NCBI GenBank assembly: GCA_023253435.1
Contig: JALRGJ010000084.1
Coordinates: forward strand, 1 to 5,665
DNA from: Ilumatobacteraceae bacterium
GTDB lineage: Bacteria; Actinomycetota; Acidimicrobiia; Acidimicrobiales; Ilumatobacteraceae
Reading direction: 5' to 3'
Length of the DNA stretch: 5,665 bases
Positions 1 through 4,659 of the stretch are shown one piece after another. The notes below the pieces were generated by a model that saw nothing but the letters and a program-made list of their open reading frames with translations, did no database searches and was not told the origin of the DNA. The position numbers and the translations under genes are program-made. Numbering within the stretch: the first letter of the stretch is position 1; each line of letters opens with the position of its first letter.

Positions 1-756
1 CAATTCTGCTGCCGACACGATGGTTCCGCCTGTATCAATCATGTCGTCGGTGAGGATGCATAGACGTCCGTCAACATCACCGATGACTTCTTTTGCAATT
101 GCAACATTGTTTGTGCCCTTTGGGCGACGCTTATTGATGAACGCAACATCTGCATTTCTGTCGGACAAATGCTGAGCGAAACGTTCTGCAACTTTCACAC
201 GACCAGCGTCTGGAGAAACAATCACAAGATCTTGGGGAGCGTTCTTCCGAACATATTCCTCAAGTACAGGTAGTGCAGTGAGGTGATCTACTGGTCCGGA
301 AAAGAATCCCTGAATCTGTCCGCTGTGTAGGTCGATGCTGACCATGCGAGACGCGCCTGCAGCTTTAAACATGTCTGCAACAAGCCGGGCTGTGATGGGT
401 TCGCGTCCTTCGGCTTTTCTGTCTTGACGTGCGTAACCATAAAACGGACAGACTGCAGTGATTCGTTTAGCCGATGCACGTTGTGCAGCGTCGATCATGA
501 TGAGTTGCTCCATGATGGAGTCATTAATTGATCCGGCGTCGGTGCCAAAGTGTGTTTGCATGATGAACACATCGCCACCGCGAATACTGTCTGCAAAACG
601 CGGCCTGATTTCACCGTTAGCAAACTGAACAATGTTGGCGTCACCGAGATCTACGTTGAGGTGATCGGCCACTTCTTGAGCAAGCGTTGGATGGGTCCGG
701 CCAGTGAAAAGCGACAAGCGCTTTGTTGTTGCTTTTTCTAGCGAACGATTACTCAT
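1..756 (-). CDS. prs: Ribose-phosphate pyrophosphokinase (PRPP synthetase, class I), C-terminus cut by window edge
   Basis: This cytosolic enzyme transfers pyrophosphate from ATP to ribose 5-phosphate, making PRPP for purine, pyrimidine, NAD, histidine and tryptophan synthesis. The 252 visible residues run in frame to base 1 without a stop; family members are about 310-330 aa, so roughly 60-75 residues are missing. Visible motifs are FANGEI (45-50), the ATP-site stretch CPFYGYARQDRK (103-114), DLHSGQIQGFF (142-152) with the catalytic-region His144, SPDAGRVK (181-188), and the PRPP-binding loop DDMIDTGGT (237-245). The ATG at 756 is chosen because it begins just before the conserved RLSLFTGRTHPTLA segment. 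A GGAAG lies only 2 bases before it, so the ribosome site is poor. The gene follows glmU after 26 bases on the same strand with no visible promoter or terminator between, so cotranscription with tRNA-Gln and glmU is likely. PRPP and UDP-GlcNAc synthesis are commonly adjacent in Actinobacteria. Identity is secure. Confidence 0.97.
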   Translation of the reverse strand, partial: MSNRSLEKATTKRLSLFTGRTHPTLAQEVADHLNVDLGDANIVQFANGEIRPRFADSIRGGDVFIMQTHFGTDAGSINDSIMEQLIMIDAAQRASAKRITAVCPFYGYARQDRKAEGREPITARLVADMFKAAGASRMVSIDLHSGQIQGFFSGPVDHLTALPVLEEYVRKNAPQDLVIVSPDAGRVKVAERFAQHLSDRNADVAFINKRRPKGTNNVAIAKEVIGDVDGRLCILTDDMIDTGGTIVSAAEL

Positions 757-782
757 GGCTTCCAAGTGTAGAACGCCGACGG

Positions 783-1547
783 CTACGGGGCCTTGTCCGC
801 TCTGGCCCGCATTGTGCGTTCGGCCTGGGCAAGTTGAGAAGGGTCATTCACCCCGGCCGTTTCCGTCTCGGGGGCGCTGACCGCGCCAACGGTGTGACCG
901 TCTTGAACGAGTAGTGCCACCACATCGGTGAGGTAGTACTCGGATTGGCTGTTGTTTGTGGTGATGTTCCCAAGAGCAATCTGTAAGAGGTCTTTATTGA
1001 ATGCGTAAATGCCAGTATTTATTTCATTGAGGGCTAATTGATCTGGCGTCGCATCTCGGTGTTCAACGATTGCCTGAACGTTGTGGTGTGAGTTGCGAAC
1101 AATTCGGCCGTACCCCGTGGGGTCTGAAGCAATTGATGTGAGAAGTGTTGCAGCATTGCCCGAGGACTCATGGGTAGAGATCAACTTGTGAATTGTTGAC
1201 GCCTGCAACAAGGGAGTGTCCGCCGCGAGAATGAGAACTGTGTGCGCTGAAGAAAGATCTGAGATGGCCCCAAGACCCACTGATGCGGCATCGCCTGTTC
1301 CGTTTTGCTGAATTTGTGTTGCAAATCGAATGTTGGCCCAAGCGGGAGCTTTTTCTTCTACGTGTGCCGTGACACGTTCAGCTTGGTGACCAACAACAAC
1401 AACTGTGGCGCCAGGAGTAATGAGTTCTAATGAATGAATGACATGCAAAATCATGGACATGCCACATACCTCGTGGAGAGGCTTTGCCAGGGGAGACTTC
1501 ATACGGGATCCCTCGCCAGCAGCGAGAATGATGGCGGTACGGGTCAT
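783..1547 (-). CDS. glmU: Single-domain GlmU-type N-acetylglucosamine-1-phosphate uridylyltransferase
   Basis: By homology it converts GlcNAc-1-phosphate and UTP to UDP-GlcNAc, the peptidoglycan precursor, in the cytosol. The 254 residues match the GlmU N-terminal Rossmann-like domain: LAAGEGSRM (8-16), substrate-site Lys22 in AKPLHEV, NGTGDA (82-87), Asp110 in AADTPLL (metal ligand in GlmU), GYGRIV (145-150), VEHRDAT (161-167), NEINTGIY (174-181), SEYYLTD (202-208) and GVND with Asn234 (second metal ligand in GlmU). The protein stops about 15 residues after GVND. The whole left-handed beta-helix acetyltransferase domain (about 200 residues in E. coli and M. tuberculosis GlmU) is absent, and prs starts 26 bases later, leaving no room for a frameshifted remnant. 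The ATG at 1547 is the only sensible start: the frame is open back to a GTG at 1634, but that stretch is the tRNA gene. Its A is the final A of the tRNA CCA, and no Shine-Dalgarno is visible. The pyrophosphorylase role is confident; an orphan NTP-transferase with another sugar substrate is the alternative. Confidence 0.88.
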   Translation of the reverse strand: MTRTAIILAAGEGSRMKSPLAKPLHEVCGMSMILHVIHSLELITPGATVVVVGHQAERVTAHVEEKAPAWANIRFATQIQQNGTGDAASVGLGAISDLSSAHTVLILAADTPLLQASTIHKLISTHESSGNAATLLTSIASDPTGYGRIVRNSHHNVQAIVEHRDATPDQLALNEINTGIYAFNKDLLQIALGNITTNNSQSEYYLTDVVALLVQDGHTVGAVSAPETETAGVNDPSQLAQAERTMRARADKAP

Positions 1548-1550
1548 GGT
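1545..1550 (-). other. One-base overlap between tRNA-Gln CCA end and glmU start codon
   Basis: The minus strand reads A-CC-ATG here: discriminator A (1550), then CCA (1549-1547), whose last A is the first base of the glmU ATG (1547-1545). There is no purine-rich ribosome site immediately upstream because that sequence is the tRNA T-arm and acceptor, and no TANNNT-like -10 element is well placed for a transcript starting at the ATG. Taken with the lack of alternative starts, glmU must be translated either from unprocessed read-through RNA or from a nearly leaderless RNA released by tRNA 3' processing. The overlap is seen directly; the expression mode is inference. Confidence 0.85.
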
Positions 1551-1621
1551 TCCGGGAAGAGGACTCGAACCCCTATTCGCTGCACCAAAAACAGCTGTCC
1601 TGCCAATTGGACGATCCCGGA
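1547..1621 (-). tRNA. tRNA-Gln (anticodon UUG), CCA encoded
   Basis: Read on the minus strand this folds as a complete cloverleaf. The acceptor TCCGGGA (1621-1615) pairs with TCCCGGA. The D-stem is GTCC/GGAC with an 8-base loop containing GG. The anticodon stem is GCTGT/GCAGC with loop TTTTGGT, the variable loop is GAAT, and the T-arm is AGGGG/CCTCT with loop TTCGAGT. The anticodon bases 34-36 are TTG (plus-strand 1588-1586), which reads CAA and by wobble CAG. The discriminator base is A (1550), followed by a genomically encoded CCA at 1549-1547. The gene is the first element of the tRNA-Gln - glmU - prs cluster, a neighbourhood common in Actinobacteria. Its last base is shared with the glmU start codon. 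All stems pair, with only G.U wobbles in the anticodon and T stems. Confidence 0.98.
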
Positions 1622-1684
1622 TTGTGCCCTTCACGGTATCGGATTTTCAGTTTTCCCAAATGTCCCGATAGGTTCTTATGCCTT
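1622..1684. promoter_or_regulatory. Divergent intergenic region driving tRNA-Gln (minus) and bS22 (plus)
   Basis: These 63 bases separate two divergently oriented genes, so both promoters should lie here. On the minus strand TACCGT (1638-1633) fits TANNNT and would place a start a few bases before the tRNA. A poor -35 candidate, TTTGGG (1660-1655), lies 16 bases upstream of it. On the plus strand TAGGTT (1669-1674) fits TANNNT and would give a transcript starting near 1681, so bS22 would have almost no leader; its -35 region is not recognisable. The location is well supported by gene orientation, but the individual hexamers are weak guesses. Confidence 0.4.
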
Positions 1685-1777
1685 ATGGGTTCACTCGTCA
1701 AGAAGCGCCGCAAGCGTATGCGTAAGAAGAAGCACAAGAAGATGCTTCGCCGTACACGCCATCAGCGTCGGAAGTAG
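1685..1777 (+). CDS. Small basic ribosomal protein bS22 (AURKAIP1/COX24-type), 30 aa
   Basis: The 30-residue product begins MGSLVKKRRKRMRKKKHKK and ends MLRRTRHQRRK. Eighteen of 30 residues are Lys or Arg. This closely follows, from memory, the mycobacterial 30S protein bS22 (MGSVIKKRRKRM... pattern, about 33 aa), which is seen in mycobacterial ribosome structures and annotated in Actinobacteria as an AURKAIP1/COX24-domain protein. The expected role is an accessory small-subunit component bound to rRNA. The gene is the only plus-strand gene in the window, divergent from tRNA-Gln and convergent with ispE, whose stop is 18 bases past its own. No Shine-Dalgarno is obvious; an AGG sits 12 bases before the ATG. 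Another ATG at 1678 is out of frame and opens only a short unrelated peptide. The protein lacks the few C-terminal residues of mycobacterial versions. It is short enough to be missed by standard gene-length cutoffs. Confidence 0.92.
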   Translation: MGSLVKKRRKRMRKKKHKKMLRRTRHQRRK

Positions 1778-1795
1778 CTAATTCTTTTCCTTCAG

Positions 1796-2551
1796 TCATG
1801 AAACGCGTCCCGAATTGGGGCGCGTTTTCGTGTGTACAAGAGTGCATTGAGAGAGTGATTCATCGGCGGGTTGAACATGGCCAGGAACAAACCATGTAGC
1901 GCCAGAACCGGCGAGTCGAGGCTCGGTCTGAAGCGCTTCAGCGATGGTGTGACGCCATTTCTCCAACTCTGGATACGCGTGAAGTGCAGCAGGCTCTAGA
2001 TCATTTCCGTTCTTCCCCCGTGGTCCACCTAGTTCATCCCAAGCCGCATAAACCCGTGGAGTGGATACCTCTAATGGGGGAATAATTAGAGTGAGTTGTT
2101 GAGAGATGTAAGGCGAAGGTGTGAGTATTTCGCCAATTCCGGAAACTTGTGCCGGGGTGCCCTCAATGCAAAACGGAACGTCAGCACCGATTCGCGAAGC
2201 TGCAATGAGATCTGTGAATCCTGCCCATCGCAAAACAGCCGCTGCGTCGGTGGAGCCACCACCTAGTCCGCCGCCATGTGGAATGTTTTTTTCAATGTGA
2301 ATGTGGGCGCTCTTGCCCACGAGTTGAAGTGCTTTGTACACAAGATTGCGCTCATCGGTGGGGACGCCATGAGCAAATGGTCCACTCACTGAAAGAGATG
2401 TGTTGGAGTTCTCTGTGATGGTGATGGTGTCACAGATATCAAGCGACAACATCAGCGCATTAATGAGATGGTATCCATCGGCTCGTATTCCAGTGACATC
2501 TAATGACCATGTGAGTTTTGCCGCAGCTTCAAGTGTTGTGGAGTGGCTCAT
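1796..2551 (-). CDS. ispE: 4-diphosphocytidyl-2-C-methyl-D-erythritol kinase
   Basis: This GHMP-family kinase phosphorylates the 2-hydroxyl of CDP-methylerythritol with ATP in the MEP pathway to isoprenoids. The 251 residues show the substrate-site AKLTWSLDVTG with Lys12 (Lys10 in E. coli), RADGYH (23-28), the glycine-rich ATP loop PHGGGLGGGSTDAAAVL (91-107), GADVPF with catalytic Asp124 (122-127), NDLEPAAL (183-190) and the C-terminal GSGATWF (215-221). It is shorter than E. coli (283 aa) or mycobacterial (about 306 aa) IspE, mainly through trimmed loops and tail. Thr14 replaces the usual Asn of AK(I/L)N. The ATG at 2551 is chosen over an upstream extension to 2590 because it overlaps the rsmA stop in an ATGA, a typical coupling junction, and because AAAKL follows at the usual distance. 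A GGAG lies 11 bases upstream of it, inside rsmA. It is the last gene of the metG-ispE group; its tail contains the bS22 terminator. Confidence 0.95.
   Translation of the reverse strand: MSHSTTLEAAAKLTWSLDVTGIRADGYHLINALMLSLDICDTITITENSNTSLSVSGPFAHGVPTDERNLVYKALQLVGKSAHIHIEKNIPHGGGLGGGSTDAAAVLRWAGFTDLIAASRIGADVPFCIEGTPAQVSGIGEILTPSPYISQQLTLIIPPLEVSTPRVYAAWDELGGPRGKNGNDLEPAALHAYPELEKWRHTIAEALQTEPRLAGSGATWFVPGHVQPADESLSQCTLVHTKTRPNSGRVS
1801..1828 (+). terminator. Intrinsic terminator of bS22, embedded in the 3' end of ispE
   Basis: AAACGCGTCCC (1801-1811), loop GAATT, then GGGGCGCGTTT (1817-1827) form an 11-pair stem with one T.G wobble, ending in a run of four T. It begins 23 bases after the bS22 stop. 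On the minus strand the same hairpin encodes the last residues of IspE (about KTRPNSGRVS), and its base is one codon from the ispE stop. In that direction it is followed only by TTTCATG, so it may work less well, but it could still act bidirectionally to separate the convergent transcripts. Confidence 0.75.
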
Positions 2552-3378
2552 TGTTTGTGATTCTCCACAACATGTGCCAACCGAATCCAATCGTGCACAC
2601 TGAGTTCTTCTGCTCGGGCGGTGGGACTAATACCGGCTGCATCAAATTGTTCCGTTGTCACAACTCCGGCTAGTGCTCCACGAAGCATTTTGCGTCGCTT
2701 TGCAAAGCCAGTTTTCACCAATGAAAACAGTGCTTTCTGATTAGTAGTGGCATCGATGGGTTGGTTGTGTCGGACAATTTCCACAAGTGCAGACTCAACA
2801 TTTGGTCGAGGTAGAAAAACTGAAGCCGGTACTAAACCAACGATGCGCGCAGTGGCATGAAATGCAACTTTTACGGACAAGGCTCCATATGCAGAGGAAC
2901 TTGGCGAAGCACAAAAGCGTTCAGCAACTTCTTTTTGCACCATGACAAGCATGCGAGAGACGTTGGGAACAAAATCAAGAATGTCGGCAACAAGTGGAGT
3001 TGCCACGTTGTAGGGCAAATTTGCAATGAGAGCCCAATCGTTACTCTCGCTCAGTAGTTCCGTCCAGTTGATCTGCATGGCATCGCCATGGATAACTGAA
3101 ATATTTTCAATTCCTTTGACGTTTTCTTGAAGTAGTGGCAGCAGAGAAGTATCAACTTCCACCGCAGTGACATGTGCCCCTGTTTCTGCAAGTGCCAGAG
3201 TGAGAGAGCCAAGCCCGGCACCAATCTCGATGACATGTTTGTGATTGTCTACATGCGCGAGTCGCGCAATGCGACGAACAGTGTTTGGGTCAACGACAAA
3301 GTTTTGACCTAGTGCACGTTTGGCGCGTAAGCCAGCCGTGTCTAACTGGTGAGATGCATGAGCGCGAGAGAGTGTCAC
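2548..3378 (-). CDS. rsmA: 16S rRNA dimethyladenosine transferase (A1518/A1519)
   Basis: RsmA/KsgA uses SAM to dimethylate two adjacent adenines in the helix 45 loop of 16S rRNA late in 30S assembly. The 276-residue protein has the family signatures in order: LGQNF (23-27), the SAM-binding EIGAGLGSLT (51-60), AVEVD (72-76), the GDAM region (98-101), the catalytic ANLPYN (119-124), FLPRPNVES (188-196) and the RNA-contacting FAKRRKMLRGAL (225-236), followed by the small C-terminal helical domain ending near ARAEELSVHDWIRLA. Length is normal. The start is a GTG at 3378 that overlaps the stop of the upstream envelope-protein gene as GTGA; no good Shine-Dalgarno is visible, so coupling is likely. 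Its stop overlaps the ispE start. The rsmA-ispE pairing is widespread in Gram-positive bacteria. Identity is secure. Confidence 0.97.
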   Translation of the reverse strand: MTLSRAHASHQLDTAGLRAKRALGQNFVVDPNTVRRIARLAHVDNHKHVIEIGAGLGSLTLALAETGAHVTAVEVDTSLLPLLQENVKGIENISVIHGDAMQINWTELLSESNDWALIANLPYNVATPLVADILDFVPNVSRMLVMVQKEVAERFCASPSSSAYGALSVKVAFHATARIVGLVPASVFLPRPNVESALVEIVRHNQPIDATTNQKALFSLVKTGFAKRRKMLRGALAGVVTTEQFDAAGISPTARAEELSVHDWIRLAHVVENHKQ

Positions 3379-3881
3379 CAGGTCAACTCAACTGCAAGTG
3401 GGGCATCAATAAGTTCAGCAATGGATTCAAAGACTGAGGTGTTTAAAACAATTCCAAATGAGCCGCTAGTGGGGCCAATGTTGATGTTGACGCACTTTGT
3501 TTTGTGGCCATTGTTGAGATTGAGAACTGTGATTGTTGCGCCTAATGGGATCAAGGTGGTTGCGCATCCGTTTTTTGTGGAATCTGGGAGGCGTTTGAAC
3601 GATGCCGTTGTGCGCACCAATTGACCATCGTTATCTGCGGGATAAGCAATTTGACCTTGCCCTTGAGGGTCTGCATTGGTGGGGCCTTCAAGGTTGGGTG
3701 GTGCATCAACAGTGTTGTCAGAGGCAAGCCCTAGATCAAAAGTGGTGGTGGTGGCGTTTACCACGGTGGTGGAGACGGAGTCGGCGGATCGACCGGTGGC
3801 GATGAACATGAGTGGAAACAAGATGATGGTGGCAACAATTGCCACGGTCATTCGGTTTCTGTCGATGCGAGAGAGATCCAT
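3375..3881 (-). CDS. Membrane-anchored RlpA-like double-psi beta-barrel protein, catalytic residues apparently lost
   Basis: The 168-residue product begins with a short charged stretch (MDLSRIDRNR), then a hydrophobic signal-anchor (about 11-30), so the rest should lie outside the membrane. Residues 31-88 are a low-complexity Thr/Asn/Asp/Pro/Gly-rich linker. Residues 89-168 resemble the actinobacterial RlpA-like double-psi beta-barrel: GCATTLIPLGATITVLNL matches the CAHRTLPFGT...VTNL pattern, NNGHKTKC matches the strand with the second Cys, GIVLNTSVFESI matches GRVIDLS..F..L, and VELTW matches the usual terminal strand. Cys106 and Cys130 may form a disulfide. The VNDRGP signature reads VNINIGP, and the His and Asp positions of active RlpA transglycosylase are not conserved. 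The start at 3881 lies 4 bases after the tatD stop and gives a clean signal anchor; an upstream extension to 3974 lies inside tatD. Its slot between tatD and rsmA holds RpfB (Actinobacteria) or YabE (Bacillus). A role in peptidoglycan binding or remodelling is inference. Confidence 0.72.
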   Translation of the reverse strand: MDLSRIDRNRMTVAIVATIILFPLMFIATGRSADSVSTTVVNATTTTFDLGLASDNTVDAPPNLEGPTNADPQGQGQIAYPADNDGQLVRTTASFKRLPDSTKNGCATTLIPLGATITVLNLNNGHKTKCVNINIGPTSGSFGIVLNTSVFESIAELIDAPLAVELTW

Positions 3882-3885
3882 GTAC

Positions 3886-4659
3886 TTATGAATGTATGCG
3901 GGGGAATGCGGCGAGAGCGTTCGCACTTGTAATAGAGGCAAATTCCGCGGGATTAATGCCGCGTAAATCAGCAATAGCTGTCCCCACTATTCCAACATGT
4001 GCAGGTTCATTGGGGCGACCGCGGTGTGGGACGGGAGCCAAAAATGGGCTGTCGGTCTCTACCAAGATGCGATCAAGTGGGCAGAGCATCGCAGCTTCTC
4101 GCAGCTCTTGAGCATTCTTGAAAGTGACGATGCCGCTGAAAGAGAGAAACGCACCACGGTCTAAACATTCCCGTGCTTCGGTAGTGCCCCCGCTAAAGCA
4201 ATGAATAATGGTGTGCTCTGGCATACCTTCTGAATCCAGAACGTTATACGTGTCTTGCCATGCATCACGAGTGTGAATGACAAGGGACAAGTTGTGTTCT
4301 TTTGCGAGAGCTATCTGTTCTGCAAATGCGGGTATCTGAATATCGCGAGGGGAGTTCTCGTAGTAGTAATCAAGGCCACACTCTCCAATGCCAACTACTC
4401 GTGGCCCAGTGACAAGAGGAGAAATTGTGTTCACGCCTTTGGTTGCATCATGTGGATGTAATCCCACCGTTGCCCACACATCTGGATGCTGTTGAGCAAT
4501 GTCGATGGCTTGTTGACTTGTTGTGGCGTCAGTGCCTATCACAATGAATCTGTTCACTCCTGCAAGGCGTGCGCGTGCAAGCAATTCATCTGATCCCGTT
4601 TCCACCATTTGCTCTTGCGTATGGCAGTGGGTGTCTGTCCACTGGGCAGTGAGACTCAT
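3886..4659 (-). CDS. tatD: TatD-family metal-dependent hydrolase/deoxyribonuclease
   Basis: TatD proteins are amidohydrolase-fold TIM barrels with 3'-5' exonuclease activity on DNA in characterised members; they have also been linked to DNA repair and quality control, so the exact role here is not fixed. The 257-residue protein carries the metal ligands: DTHCH with His11 and His13, GLHPH (66-70), GECGLDYYY with Glu93 (92-100), His129 in LVIHTRDAW, His153 in IHCFSGG, and Asp203 in ETDSPFLAPVPHRG. Length is typical. The ATG at 4659 overlaps the metG stop as ATGA, which together with the SLTAQWTDTHCH beginning fixes the start; there is no visible Shine-Dalgarno. The metG-tatD pairing is conserved in Gram-positive bacteria. 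All catalytic residues are present. Confidence 0.95.
   Translation of the reverse strand: MSLTAQWTDTHCHTQEQMVETGSDELLARARLAGVNRFIVIGTDATTSQQAIDIAQQHPDVWATVGLHPHDATKGVNTISPLVTGPRVVGIGECGLDYYYENSPRDIQIPAFAEQIALAKEHNLSLVIHTRDAWQDTYNVLDSEGMPEHTIIHCFSGGTTEARECLDRGAFLSFSGIVTFKNAQELREAAMLCPLDRILVETDSPFLAPVPHRGRPNEPAHVGIVGTAIADLRGINPAEFASITSANALAAFPRIHS

Noticed and set aside
757..782. Frameshifted remnant of the GlmU acetyltransferase domain between glmU and prs
   Set aside because: Only 26 bases separate the two genes, and prs begins with its normal N-terminus, so no remnant can be present.
1548..1634. In-frame N-terminal extension of glmU from a GTG at 1634
   Set aside because: The extension translates the whole tRNA-Gln gene; GlmU homology begins at the ATG at 1547.
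1434..1781. Plus-strand 115-codon open frame spanning the glmU start, tRNA and bS22
   Set aside because: It is antisense to glmU and the tRNA and reads bS22 out of frame; no family resemblance.
2552..2590. Upstream in-frame start of ispE at 2590
   Set aside because: It would overlap the rsmA coding region by about 40 bases, while the start at 2551 forms a standard ATGA junction and gives the usual spacing to AAAKL.
3740..3780. GTGG/CCAC-rich repetitive stretch as a possible microsatellite or regulatory repeat
   Set aside because: It encodes the Thr/Val-rich low-complexity linker (VNATTTT region) after the signal-anchor; the repetition is explained by the protein sequence.
3882..3974. Longer version of the RlpA-like protein starting at 3974
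   Set aside because: The added residues lie inside the end of tatD in another frame and would bury the signal-anchor; the start at 3881 gives a normal short charged N-terminus.
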